Notes: generated by a model not told the origin, from the letters alone. A DNA stretch of 64,000 nucleotides from Chitinophagaceae bacterium (GCA_016703625.1 JADJBP010000002.1:310001-374000); one strand, 5' to 3'. Counted from the stretch's first letter, positions 1-8,475 are shown. Numbers and translations: made by a program.

Positions 1-1530
1 TGTATACAGAAATAACAAGGCTGGTAAGGGTTGCAGTAATGGTAAATAAACTAACGTGATCTCCATAAAAAGGAATGGAGAAAGGCAATGTGGCAATTGA
101 ATCATAGGCAGCAAGGTCTTTTGCCCATAAAAAACTTTCGCCCCTCAATGAAATATTGGATTGAAAGAAATAATACAGCGACATGAATATCGGTATCTGC
201 AAAAGTGCCGGTAAACAACCACCAAGCGGACTTACCCCGGCCGATTTCCAAAGCTTCATCTGGTCCATGCTGAAAGCCTGTTTATCGTCGCCATGTTTTT
301 CTTTTAACCTGTCGATCTCAGGCTTAAGCGCCTTCATTTTTGCCCCGCTTAAATAGCTTTTATACAGTATCGGGGATGTTATTAAACGGATCAAAAGGGT
401 AAGCAGCAGAATGACCATACCCATACTGGCAATGTGATTTCGCAGGAAATCAAAAACCGGTAATAAAAAATGCCGGTTGATATATTTTACAAAAGCAAAA
501 ACACCGCTGCCGTATGGTACAATGTTTTCCATGTTATTGTTCGACTTAATTAAAATATTGTAATCACTGGGACCATAATACAATTGCAGGGGTACCGTTG
601 CCAAAGAACCGGCCGGCAACAGCAGATTACAATTTGCGGTTGTTTGGGCTATTACCTGTAAGGAGTCTGCCGGAACCACCCACTTTACCACTGCACTTTG
701 AAACTTATTTTTGGCCGATAAGGCTGAAATAAAAAACTGCTGCTTTACGGCCAGCCAATCAACAGGATCTTTAAAATTCTTATCATCTCCCGATCCTACA
801 TACTCAAAATCATAACTGCCGTTTTCCAGGTAACAGATATGGCTCTGTTGTCTTTCATACGCGATATCTTTTTCAATTTGCGGCATTTCGGATTGCCACA
901 ATAAGTTGATCGTATTTTGAGAGACCCATTTATCGGCACCCTGCATGGAGATATTAAAATCAACCATATAGCTGTTTGGCTGCATGGTATACTGATGGGT
1001 GATCTCTTTACCGGCCGCATCTTTCAACACATATGAAATGCTCTGCGATTTGTCACTACTTATCTTTTTGCTGCTGCTGATAAATGCGATATCGGCCGTA
1101 TTTGCAGTTTGGTTGTTTCCGTATTTATTTTGTAAGACAGTTTGTTGAATTTGCCATTTTCCAGGATGACCGGTTTGCCATCAAATTTTTGAAAATCCTT
1201 AACTTCAACTATTTTAGGCTGACCACCTTTATTGGTGAACACAATTTTTATTTTCTCATTTTCCAGTGTATCCAGCTTTTCTGTATTCGTGGTATCTGTA
1301 ATAAAAGCATCGGGTAACTGTTGCCTGGCAGTTAATAATGAATCCATTATTAAAGAATCTTTCAACACGGCGATGGTATCAACTTTGGGTTTTGTAGCTG
1401 CAATAGAATCCTCAACCCGCTGTTTTTCTGTTAAATAAGCCTGGTTACTGCGGCTGTTTATGATAAACATGGCAATCAGTAAAACGCCAATCAATACAAA
1501 CCCAATAACCGTATTTTTATCCATTCCCAT
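1..1530 (-). CDS. yidC: YidC membrane protein insertase, partial, one frameshift
   Basis: YidC inserts proteins into the inner membrane, alone or with SecYEG. The start at 1530 gives MGMDKNTVIGFVLIGVLLIA, the usual N-terminal anchor of Bacteroidota YidC, followed by a large periplasmic domain. Near 1119-1120 the frame breaks: the GG there would have to be GGG to join the N-terminal part to the remainder, which reads on through the periplasmic domain, a first conserved TM segment near 480-370 (GMVILLLTLLIRLITSPILYK) and the cytoplasmic loop with KMKALKPEIDRLKEKHGDD. The later TM segments run off the window's left edge, so the C-terminus is not seen. A strong terminator separates it from rplY upstream. 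The break sits in a homopolymer, so it is probably a sequence error. Confidence 0.9.
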
Positions 1531-1590
1531 GTTTGCTTGTTTTAAGTTGGCAAATATAATTAAAGTTTGATGGCCGGAGGTTCCCGGTTA

Positions 1591-1626
1591 AAAAAAGCCT
1601 TCCCTGTTCAGGAAGGCTTTTTTTTA
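1591..1626 (-). terminator. Terminator after rplY
   Basis: AAGCCTTCC pairs with GGAAGGCTT around a 7-nt loop, with A-runs on the left and T-runs on the right, so it can act in both directions. It lies between the end of rplY and the start of yidC, both on the minus strand. Confidence 0.8.
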
Positions 1627-1639
1627 ATTACCTGTGATA

Positions 1640-2263
1640 TTATTTTTTTGCATCAGCAGCTGGTGCAGCGGCGGCAGGTGCGGCAGCAGCTTTAGGCGCT
1701 ACAGCCTCTTCCTGTTTCAATTGCCTTGTTAAGGTAACAGACGCAATTGGAATACGTGGTGAGTTTAACACCTCCATATTTTCTGCGGGTATATCCTGCA
1801 CCCTGATATTTTCATTCAGCTCCAGTTTTTCAATATTCACATCGATATGTTCTTTAAGGTATTTTGGAAGGGTTTTTACCTTTACTGATTTCATTTTAAG
1901 AACCAGTTTTCCGCCAGCCTTAACTCCTGCAGGAACACCAATAAAATTAAGCGGCAGGGTAGCGATCACTTTTTTATTGTCAACCAGTTCTAAAAAGTCA
2001 ACATGCAGTAACAGGTCTGATACTTTATGAAACTGCAGGTCCTTTAAAATACAACGGTAGCTGTTGCCGCCGATGATAACGTTGGCCAGCATAAATTCTG
2101 GTGTGTACACGATGTCTTTAAAAGCAGTTGCCGGAGCATAGAAATTGATCTCTTGAGAACCACCATAAATTACACCTGGCACCATTTTCTGAGAGCGAAG
2201 TTGGCGGGTGGCTTTTTTTCCGCTTTCGGTCCTCAGTTGTCCTTCGATTGTAATTGATTTCAT
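1640..2263 (-). CDS. rplY: 50S ribosomal protein L25 (TL5/CTC type)
   Basis: L25 binds 5S rRNA in the large ribosomal subunit. The 207-residue product is the long CTC form: an N-terminal L25 beta-barrel (MKSITIEGQLRTESGKKATR, with the GVIYGG motif near residue 32) and a C-terminal TL5 domain. The tail is rich in alanine and lysine, as is common in Bacteroidota. A TACCTTTG promoter element lies 26 nt upstream and a terminator follows. The reading frame is intact. In many Bacteroidota rplY follows prs, as it does here, but the two are now separated by an inserted S23 gene with its repeat arms. Confidence 0.93.
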   Translation of the reverse strand: MKSITIEGQLRTESGKKATRQLRSQKMVPGVIYGGSQEINFYAPATAFKDIVYTPEFMLANVIIGGNSYRCILKDLQFHKVSDLLLHVDFLELVDNKKVIATLPLNFIGVPAGVKAGGKLVLKMKSVKVKTLPKYLKEHIDVNIEKLELNENIRVQDIPAENMEVLNSPRIPIASVTLTRQLKQEEAVAPKAAAAPAAAAPAADAKK

Positions 2264-2288
2264 GTTAAATGTATTTTTTTATGAGGCG

Positions 2289-2296
2289 CAAAGGTA
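2289..2296 (-). promoter_or_regulatory. Putative rplY promoter (-7 element)
   Basis: Read on the minus strand this is TACCTTTG, matching the Bacteroidota -7 consensus TAnnTTTG, 26 nt before the rplY ATG. A TTG exactly 19 nt further upstream fits the -33 element and lies inside the heptamer repeat arm (2306-2338), so the inserted repeat may supply part of the promoter. This is inferred from motif and spacing only. Confidence 0.5.
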
Positions 2297-2305
2297 GAAG
2301 AAAAT

Positions 2306-2338
2306 GGGCAATAGGCAATGCACAATAGGCAAAATACT
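2306..2338. repeat. Heptamer array, left arm of S23 cassette A
   Basis: Four to five 7-nt units of the form AGGCAAT/GGGCAAT. They are the reverse complement of the ATTGCCT units at 2790-2868 on the other side of the S23 gene, so the two arrays form inverted arms. Confidence 0.85.
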
Positions 2339-2386
2339 AAGCGAAAGAAGAAGGATTTGGTAAAAAATGAATTAACTCATTGAAAA

Positions 2387-2752
2387 TCAATATTTATCTG
2401 GATTATTGATCATGTGATTTAATAATTTTCCGACTTCCTCGTTTTGCGCTATCAGGGAAACAAACTGCTCATTAGAAATATAATTACAGGCAACTGCAAA
2501 ATCAAGCCAGCCCGAGGTTTCAGAATTTTCCATATCACTGTCTGAAACTTTAGAAACGAAGTGTGCCGGATATAATTTTTTCCTGTAAGCCTTTAATAAA
2601 CAAATACATACGCTCCTGGAAGAACGCCTTATTTGATCTGTTAATGAATATTTTTCTTCAGGTGGAAATTGTTTAGATAATTCAAATATCTGCATAGCCA
2701 ATGCGAAAGCTTTTTTATATACAGTTGTCTCCTTCACATTTTTAGCACCCAT
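2387..2752 (-). CDS. Four-helix-bundle protein (S23/IVP family), copy A
   Basis: Small helical protein of the S23 ribosomal/intervening-sequence protein family (TIGR02436 type), the fold shared with Avd of diversity-generating retroelements. Its biochemical role is unknown. The chosen start is MGAKNVKETTVYKKAFALAM (121 residues); a longer in-frame start at 2785 would add 11 unlikely residues. Family hallmarks seen are YKKAFALAMQIFELSK (helix 1), SLTDQIRRSSRSV, YPAHFVSKVSDSDMENSE, and a C-terminal NHMINNP. The segment after SRSV reads CICLLKAYRK, where relatives normally have a conserved N-x-A-E before AYRK, so this copy may have drifted. It lies between inverted heptamer arrays (2306-2338 and 2790-2868). 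Confidence 0.85.
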   Translation of the reverse strand: MGAKNVKETTVYKKAFALAMQIFELSKQFPPEEKYSLTDQIRRSSRSVCICLLKAYRKKLYPAHFVSKVSDSDMENSETSGWLDFAVACNYISNEQFVSLIAQNEEVGKLLNHMINNPDKY

Positions 2753-2789
2753 TTTATTGAGTTTTAAATTTAATATCTTACACAACTAT

Positions 2790-2868
2790 CTTGTCTATTG
2801 CCTATTGCCTATTGCCTATTGCCTATTGCTTATTGTCTATTGCCCATTGCCTATTTCTTATTCGCCAT
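2790..2868. repeat. Heptamer array, right arm of S23 cassette A
   Basis: About eleven 7-nt units, mostly ATTGCCT, decaying toward the right into the last codons of prs. They are inverted relative to 2306-2338. Period 7 opens meaningless frames in several directions. Confidence 0.9.
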
Positions 2869-3802
2869 CCTGCTCCGCATAAAAAGACTATTAATGCTCT
2901 TATTTTCAAAGGCATTACGTATGGTAACTGCAAATAATTCATCAGTTGAAAGTACTTTGATCTTACTGCATTCACCCCTCAATGGTATGGTATCGCATAC
3001 TACTAATTCTTCCAAAACACTGTTTTCAATATTCTGGTAAGCATTACCGCTTAATACCGGGTGGGTACACAAAGCCCGAACGCTCCAGGCGCCCTTTGCT
3101 TTCATTAAAGCTGCACTTTTTACTAATGTACCACCTGTATCACAGATATCATCTATCAGCACAACATCCCGGTCGGTTACATCGCCTATGACCACCATGC
3201 TAGCAATTTCATTTGCCCGCTTACGGTGTTTGTCGCATATTACCATTTCACATTCAAAATAGGTGGCAATTTCCCGGATCCTGTTGGCACTACCTACGTC
3301 AGGTGCTGCAAAAGTTAAATTGGGCAGGTTCAAATTTTCGATATACGGGATAAAAATGGCTGATGAATCCAAATGATCAACAGGGATATCAAAATAACCC
3401 TGTATCTGCGGTGCATGCAGGTCCATGGTGATCAGCCTGTCGGCACCAGCTGCTGTAAGCATATTGGCTACCAGTTTGGATCCAATGGCTACCCTTGGCC
3501 TGTCTTTCCTGTCTTGCCTGGCTAACCCATAATACGGTATTACGGCAATTACTTTATAAGCCGATGCCCTTTTGGCTGCATCAATCATCAGGAGCATTTC
3601 CATCAAATTGTCTGAAGGGGCAAAAGTACTCTGCACTAAAAAACAAAACGGCCCCGGATACTCTCTTTGAACTCAACATAAATTTCACCATCACTGAAAC
3701 GCTGGATATTGACCTTACCCAGGGGTTCTCCAAACTTTTTGGCAATTTTTTCTGCGAGGTACTGTGATCCGGTTCCGGAAAAATTTTTGCATTTGATTCC
3801 AT
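2851..3802 (-). CDS. prs: Ribose-phosphate pyrophosphokinase, two frameshifts
   Basis: Makes PRPP from ribose 5-phosphate and ATP, the entry point for nucleotide, histidine and NAD synthesis. The main frame shows DNLMEMLLMIDAAKRA, the ATP-site segment YYGLARQDRKDRPR, DLHAPQIQGYFDIP and the PRPP-binding loop VVLIDDICDTGGT. The N-terminus (MESNAKIF at 3802) is joined through two breaks: a 5-A run at 3779-3783 and a 6-A run at 3638-3643. Adding one base to each gives a continuous reading (SGTGSQYLAEKIAK, then GRFVFLVQSTFAPS). Both are homopolymers, so sequence error is likely. The last residues (RMANKK) are encoded by the neighbouring heptamer array, suggesting that the array replaced the original stop. 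Confidence 0.92.
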
Positions 3803-3880
3803 ATATATTTAAATTGAGATAAGTGAGAGATAATATCCTGCGAAAGTATCATTTAGTTTACATGATTTAAGATTGTACCA

Positions 3881-4582
3881 ATGAAAAATGTCAACAAGCC
3901 TTCCACATCCATTAAAAACTGGGCTGCAGACGACAGGCCCAGGGAAAAATTACTTTTAAAAGGAGCAGCGGCACTCAGCAACTCAGAGCTGCTTGCCATT
4001 TTACTGAACACTGGCAGCAAAAACAGATCTGCATTAGACCTGGCAAAAGAAATTTTAAAAAAGGGAGATGATAATTTAAATGAGCTTGGAAAATTATCAT
4101 TGGCCGATCTTAAACAGGTTCCGGGAATCGGGATGGCAAAATCGATCAGTATTGCGGCTGCTTTGGAACTTGGCAGAAGAAGACATGCATCAGCAGCATT
4201 GGAAAAAACCGTTATCAGGTCAAGCAGTAATATAGCACAATACCTGCGGGCCTCCATAAAAGACTTTAGCTACGAAGTTTTTGCCGTTATTTTTTTAAAC
4301 CGTGCAAACAAGATCAATCATTTTGAAATTATCAGTAAGGGTGGTATTTCGGGAACCGTGGCCGACCCAAGGATCATTTTAAAAAAAGCCCTGGAAGAAG
4401 ATGCAACTTCCCTTGTATTATGCCATAATCATCCATCAGGCAACCTGCAGCCCAGCCGTGCTGATGAGGAACTGACCAAAAAAATTAAAGAGGCGGCTTC
4501 CTTTTTCGATATAAAGATCCTGGACCACATTATAGTTAGTGAAGAAGGGTATTACAGTTTTGCGGATGACGGGATACTTTAG
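3881..4582 (+). CDS. radC: RadC family JAB-domain protein
   Basis: RadC-type protein of 233 residues: N-terminal helix-hairpin-helix (about 70-100, QVPGIGMAKSISIAAALELG) and a C-terminal JAB/MPN metal-binding domain with the signature CHNHPSGNLQPSRAD near 185-199. The family is common on chromosomes and mobile islands. A role in DNA repair was proposed but is not established. The frame is intact. The start gives MKNVNKPSTSIKNWAADDRP, with WAADDRPREKL being the typical family opening. The downstream S23 cassette begins about 12 nt after its stop codon. Confidence 0.92.
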   Translation: MKNVNKPSTSIKNWAADDRPREKLLLKGAAALSNSELLAILLNTGSKNRSALDLAKEILKKGDDNLNELGKLSLADLKQVPGIGMAKSISIAAALELGRRRHASAALEKTVIRSSSNIAQYLRASIKDFSYEVFAVIFLNRANKINHFEIISKGGISGTVADPRIILKKALEEDATSLVLCHNHPSGNLQPSRADEELTKKIKEAASFFDIKILDHIIVSEEGYYSFADDGIL

Positions 4583-4593
4583 TAAAAAATCAG

Positions 4594-4745
4594 AATTTAA
4601 GAATTCAAGGCACAAGAGTTCAAGGCACAAGAATTCAAGGCACAAGAATTCAAGGCACAAGAGTTCAAGGCACAAGAGTTCAAGGCAGAAGAATTCAAGG
4701 CACAAGAATCAAGGCACAAGAATCAAGGCACAGGATTTCAAGAAA
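4594..4745. repeat. 15/14-mer tandem array, left arm of S23 cassette B
   Basis: Eight to nine copies of a unit like TTCAAGGCACAAGAA. The later copies are 14 nt long, that is two heptamers. The core AAGGCACAAG is the reverse complement of CTTGTGCCTT in the right arm (5179-5376). Open frames across it on both strands (for example SRHKSSRHK repeats) are artefacts of the repeat. Confidence 0.9.
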
Positions 4746-4810
4746 CAGGATGCTAAATAATAATCTTTGTTAAATATGCTTGTTTATAGATAGCCTAAAA
4801 TAAATTTCAA

Positions 4811-5158
4811 ATGTCACAAGAGTTGGAACATAGATTTTTTATTTACGCCAGAAGGGTTAGGGATTTTTGCATGACTTTGAAAAATTCAGTTATTAATATT
4901 GAATACATCAAACAATTAATCCGGGCAAGCGGTTCGGTAGGCGCAAATTATATTGAAGCCTCTGATGATTTGGGTAAAGCTGATGAGCGAATGAAAATAA
5001 AAACAGCAAGACGTGAAGCAAAGGAATCCGTGTATTGGTTAGGCCTGGTAATTGTTTATGATAATAATGATTTGGAATCTACCCGTAATTCTTTAATTGA
5101 TGAAGGTAAACAAATCACTAAAATATTATCCAGCATTCTCATCAAATTGAATTCCTGA
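4811..5158 (+). CDS. Four-helix-bundle protein (S23/IVP family), copy B
   Basis: A 115-residue helical protein of the same broad family as copy A but of a different subtype. It shows MSQELEHRFFIYARRVRDFC in helix 1, then IKQLIRASGSVGANYIEASD, the conserved helix-2 segment with the GANYxEA motif, then KIKTARREAKESVYWLGLV. The conserved motif is intact, unlike in copy A. Function is unknown. It sits between inverted repeat arms (4594-4745 and 5179-5376), in the gap between the convergent genes radC and the DUF3467 gene. There is no rRNA gene and no reverse transcriptase nearby, so it is neither a 23S intervening sequence nor part of a DGR. Confidence 0.88.
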   Translation: MSQELEHRFFIYARRVRDFCMTLKNSVINIEYIKQLIRASGSVGANYIEASDDLGKADERMKIKTARREAKESVYWLGLVIVYDNNDLESTRNSLIDEGKQITKILSSILIKLNS

Positions 5159-5178
5159 TCCAACCAGCTTGGCTGCTA

Positions 5179-5376
5179 CTTGTACCTTGAATTCTTGTCC
5201 ATCGTCCCTTATACCTTATGTATGTACCTTGTGCCTTGTACCTTGTGCCTTGTACCTTGTGCCTTGTACCTTGTACCTTGTACCTTGTATCTTGTATCTT
5301 GAGTCTTGTACCTTGTACCTTGTATCTTGAGTCTTGTACCTTGTACCTTGTACCTTGAACCTTGAATCTTGCCTCT
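5179..5376. repeat. Heptamer array, right arm of S23 cassette B
   Basis: About 200 bp of 7-nt units, chiefly CTTGTAC and CTTGTGC, with variants such as CTTGAGT and CTTGAAT. Inverted relative to the left arm. This fills the whole gap between the S23 gene and the DUF3467 gene. Confidence 0.9.
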
Positions 5377-5389
5377 AGCTCAACGTTTT

Positions 5390-5704
5390 CTACGCCTGCG
5401 CTGTTGGCCCGCCAAAATTAAAAGGAATTTCCACTGCATCTATATCCTGGATATTGCCATTGGCTGTTTCAAACTTTTTTACATTTTCAACCATTGCCTT
5501 CATAAAACGTTTGGCATGAAAAGGGGTTAATATGATACGGCTTTTTACTTTGCTCTTGGGTGTACCCGGCATTACATTTACAAAGTCAATTACAAACTCG
5601 GCATGGCTGTGGGTGATAATTGCCAGGTTGGCATAAGCGCCTTCAGATACTTCTTCTGAAATTTCAATATTGATCTGGTTGGGTTGTTCGGGCAGGTTAC
5701 TCAT
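5390..5704 (-). CDS. DUF3467 domain-containing protein
   Basis: A 104-residue protein of the DUF3467 family, small beta-rich proteins common in Bacteroidota whose function is unknown. Visible features are NQINIEISEEVSEGAYANLA at the start, then HSHAEFVIDFVNVMPGTPKS and KSRIILTPFHAKRFMKAM. The start chosen is MSNLPEQPNQ at 5704, just downstream of a TATCTTTG promoter element; a longer frame would run through the upstream terminator hairpin. The frame is intact. Confidence 0.85.
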   Translation of the reverse strand: MSNLPEQPNQINIEISEEVSEGAYANLAIITHSHAEFVIDFVNVMPGTPKSKVKSRIILTPFHAKRFMKAMVENVKKFETANGNIQDIDAVEIPFNFGGPTAQA

Positions 5705-5720
5705 TTTAAATATTTTTTTA

Positions 5721-5728
5721 CAAAGATA
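5721..5728 (-). promoter_or_regulatory. Putative promoter of the DUF3467 gene
   Basis: On the minus strand TATCTTTG fits the TAnnTTTG -7 consensus and lies 16 nt before the ATG, directly after the terminator of the preceding operon. No clear TTG at -33 was seen. Confidence 0.4.
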
Positions 5729-5731
5729 AAA

Positions 5732-5760
5732 ACAAAGAGCCCCGGATCGGGGCTCTTTGT
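5732..5760 (-). terminator. Terminator of the susC-susD-lipoprotein operon
   Basis: ACAAAGAGCCCC pairs with GGGGCTCTTTGT around a short loop, followed on the minus strand by a T-rich stretch. It lies between the last gene of the uptake operon and the DUF3467 gene. Confidence 0.8.
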
Positions 5761-5781
5761 AAAAAGTATTTCCAGGTTTTA

Positions 5782-6837
5782 TTACCTTGGTCCAACATAT
5801 GTCCATCTTTCATCAAAAGTAGAACGGATGTATGGAGCAGGGAAGCCTGCAACTGCATTTGGCTGTACCAGCCAATGCTTGATAAGAATGTCTTTGTTGC
5901 CCTGAACAGCATTAACACCTGATGGGTCTAAAACAGCCCTGCGGGTATTGGATGCTGCATATAAAGGAGCTCCAGTACCAGTTGCCGGGTTACCACCGCC
6001 TGTAGCAGGGAATGCAGGATCGCCATAATAATTATGCAGATCACTGATAGCGCCTGTTGCAGGATTGAAGGTGATAATTAAACCGTAGCTGCCATAATAT
6101 GTTCCGGAACCACCATTAAGGAAAAGATAACCGGGATAACCGGTATTCAGGTCATTATTATTTACAACACATGTAGATGCACCTGCTGTTACTAAAGCAT
6201 ATTCCTGCGGTGCTCCCCAATAAGTAAATGCTGCATTGATAAGATCCACAAAAGTTCCTTCCTGAGAATAGATACCGTCCCAGTCATTTTTTGCGCCAAT
6301 TTCAACAACTTTAGATTTTTGTGATGTAATAATACCATCAGCATCAGCAGAAGTAATGGTAAAACCCATACCGTATAATGAACTTGGGTTTAACACAGTA
6401 GCATTGGGTATGGTAACATAGATCTCTTTTGCAAATTCTCCGGGAGCAAAGGTAAATGTCCAGGTACCGCCCTGGCCGCCGGTTTTAATACCATCAGTCT
6501 GAACAGTGAACCATGCTGTTGGCATTAAAATATATGCCGGGTTAGCTATTCTTACTGCAGCTGTATCATCTTTTACTGTAACGGTCATCGTTCTGTTCAG
6601 TTCAGCTTCGTTGGGAATATCCCTGCGTAACTCCATAACCAGCAATTTAGTAGGAGTTGGAACGAAGTCAACCGGCATTTTTGAAAGACTTGCCGGTGTT
6701 CCGCCACCCAGTATTTTAACCAGGGTTTGGCCTGCATCGCCCAATGGGGTAGATACAGTGGGCTTTTTACAAGCCACAAGTATCAAAGAAAACATTGCTA
6801 TAACAGCAAAGCTCTTTGTTAAGTTTAAATATTTCAT
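5782..6837 (-). CDS. SusD-associated surface lipoprotein (DUF1735-like)
   Basis: A 351-residue lipoprotein: signal peptide MKYLNLTKSFAVIAMFSLIL followed by lipobox VAC and KKP. The start at 6837 places the signal peptide at the N-terminus; a start 27 nt earlier is less likely. The N-terminal half (about 60-170) looks like the beta-sandwich DUF1735/BT_3987-type domain found in accessory lipoproteins of SusCD loci (RIANPAYILMPTAWFTV, FAPGEFAKEIYVTIPN). The C-terminal half is glycine/tyrosine-rich and ends FDERWTYVGPR. It is the third gene after susC and susD on the same strand, so it probably helps bind the substrate at the cell surface. The substrate cannot be told from sequence. The DUF assignment is by pattern only. 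Confidence 0.65.
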   Translation of the reverse strand: MKYLNLTKSFAVIAMFSLILVACKKPTVSTPLGDAGQTLVKILGGGTPASLSKMPVDFVPTPTKLLVMELRRDIPNEAELNRTMTVTVKDDTAAVRIANPAYILMPTAWFTVQTDGIKTGGQGGTWTFTFAPGEFAKEIYVTIPNATVLNPSSLYGMGFTITSADADGIITSQKSKVVEIGAKNDWDGIYSQEGTFVDLINAAFTYWGAPQEYALVTAGASTCVVNNNDLNTGYPGYLFLNGGSGTYYGSYGLIITFNPATGAISDLHNYYGDPAFPATGGGNPATGTGAPLYAASNTRRAVLDPSGVNAVQGNKDILIKHWLVQPNAVAGFPAPYIRSTFDERWTYVGPR

Positions 6838-6876
6838 ATTTTGTGATTTTGTGTTGTTTAGCAAAAGTATTTAAAT

Positions 6877-6905
6877 AACCCATCCCATGCTAAATGGGAT
6901 GGGTT
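6877..6905 (-). terminator. Hairpin between susD and the lipoprotein gene
   Basis: AACCCATCCCAT pairs with ATGGGATGGGTT around a five-base loop. There is no long T-run, so it may attenuate transcription or protect the susCD mRNA end rather than fully terminate. Confidence 0.6.
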
Positions 6906-6914
6906 AAAGTTATT

Positions 6915-8447
6915 TTAATTATCCCACCAAACTTTTGTATCCTGGTTATCTCCACCAATACTTGCTGCGGCTGCCAAAGTATTGGCATTATTAAGACCGT
7001 AATCAGTATTGCCGTAAACATAGCGGGTTACAAATGGACCTGTATTGAACCTGGTTGTTTTCAGGTTTGGTACACCGGTTCTTCTTTGTTCTGCCCATCC
7101 TTCCTGTCCGTTAGGAAAAGCACAAACCCAACGCTGTAAAGCGATACGGGATAATTTATTAGGTGTTGCTGCATCCTGCAAATTGCCACTTGCTGCCCTG
7201 AAGTTATCATAAGGCGCAGCTTCAGCTCCAATACTTCCAGGTACACCAACTCCGGCATTGTAATTAGCAGTTCCGGTTAAATAACCACCTGGCATTACAA
7301 CACCCCATTCGTTAAATGATGCTGCAATAGCAGCATTATAATCAAGTTCAGCACTACCAGAACCGCCCGGGATCCATCCTCTTTCTTTTGCTTCAGCACT
7401 GGCTAATAAAACAAGAGATGCAGGTATGATAGTTACAGGTGAATTTTCCAGTCTTTTGCTAACTGCCAATACCCTTGACTGACCGTTACCAACGCTGTTG
7501 CCATAAGCAACTGCCAGGTCCCTGGTTAAGCCATAAGGGAACATAACACTGTTTGTACCGTAAACGGTTGAACGGGTATCGCCCAGGCCATTCAATACAT
7601 CACCCATGGTTTTGCTTGAAGCATAATCATCCCTGGTAAGGTAAGTTAAATACCATGGATTTTGATAGGCACCACCCGGGTAAGCGATCTTGAAATTCTG
7701 TGAGTTATCCGTGATAAATCCACCGTCTGCGGTTGCAGCATCAGCAAATTCTACAGCGGCAAGTCCGCCTGCTGCAGGATATCTTTGTGACATACGCATA
7801 GCCATCATCATACGCATACTGTTTGCCAGCCTTTTCCAGCTTGCAGTATTTCCGCCATACAAAATATCTCCTTTGATCGGGGTACCGACATCAAATGAAG
7901 CAGCAGCCTGTTTCAGTTCACTGATCATTCCAAAATACACATCTTCCTGCTTATCAAACTTGGGAGTTAAATTAGCCGCTCCCAGTAAAGCTTCACTGTA
8001 AGGAATATCGCCCCAGGCATCAGTAACTGTCCAGTAAATATATGCTTTCAGTATCCTTGCAATTGCGATCTGGTTAGCATTGGAACCATCAGCAGATGCT
8101 GCACCGGCAGTTGCAGGATTGGAATTGACATTGATAATCGTTTGCAGATCATTTAAAGGGCCGGAATATGTACCACTCATTTCCAATAATGGCAATGCAT
8201 ACAATGAAACTTCCGTGTATTGGTTCTCAGCAATATACTGTGCATAAACGGCACGGCGTAAATTGCTTGCAAAACCACCCATTTGAGACCCTACGTTGGT
8301 TAACAGGGCTGATGGTGGAGGATTAGTAATACCATTTGGGTTGTTATTGGTATCACCAAACTCGCTGATCTTTGCGCAACCCGTGCCCAATATCACCGAA
8401 GTGATAAGGGCAGCAGCTGCGAATTTTTTTATTGATATATTTTTCAT
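6915..8447 (-). CDS. SusD/RagB-family nutrient-binding lipoprotein
   Basis: SusD-type surface lipoprotein that caps a SusC transporter and delivers its ligand. The start MKNISIKKFAAAALITSVIL at 8447 gives a signal peptide ending at lipobox GTGC. The length of 510 residues, the opening ISEFGDTNNNPNGITNPPPS, ALLTNVGSQMG and the helical TPR-like segments (ISELKQAAASF, WKRLANSMRMMMAMRMSQ) match the SusD-like_2 subgroup. It lies between susC (upstream, 28-nt gap) and the DUF1735-like lipoprotein. No glycoside hydrolase, sensor or sigma factor adjoins the locus, so the substrate may be a peptide or another nutrient rather than a glycan; this is an inference. The frame is intact. Confidence 0.93.
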   Translation of the reverse strand: MKNISIKKFAAAALITSVILGTGCAKISEFGDTNNNPNGITNPPPSALLTNVGSQMGGFASNLRRAVYAQYIAENQYTEVSLYALPLLEMSGTYSGPLNDLQTIINVNSNPATAGAASADGSNANQIAIARILKAYIYWTVTDAWGDIPYSEALLGAANLTPKFDKQEDVYFGMISELKQAAASFDVGTPIKGDILYGGNTASWKRLANSMRMMMAMRMSQRYPAAGGLAAVEFADAATADGGFITDNSQNFKIAYPGGAYQNPWYLTYLTRDDYASSKTMGDVLNGLGDTRSTVYGTNSVMFPYGLTRDLAVAYGNSVGNGQSRVLAVSKRLENSPVTIIPASLVLLASAEAKERGWIPGGSGSAELDYNAAIAASFNEWGVVMPGGYLTGTANYNAGVGVPGSIGAEAAPYDNFRAASGNLQDAATPNKLSRIALQRWVCAFPNGQEGWAEQRRTGVPNLKTTRFNTGPFVTRYVYGNTDYGLNNANTLAAAASIGGDNQDTKVWWDN

Positions 8448-8475
8448 TTTTATATAAGTTTTTAGGTGATTAATA

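Noticed and set aside
4436..4760. Frames encoding LCLEF or SRHKN repeats on either strand
   Set aside because: Translations of the tandem repeat arm of cassette B; no start context or homologue.
4811..5158. Diversity-generating retroelement accessory protein (Avd)
   Set aside because: Same fold family, but there is no reverse transcriptase, template or variable repeat nearby.
2790..5376. Possible CRISPR array
   Set aside because: Repeats are contiguous with no unique spacers and no cas genes are present.
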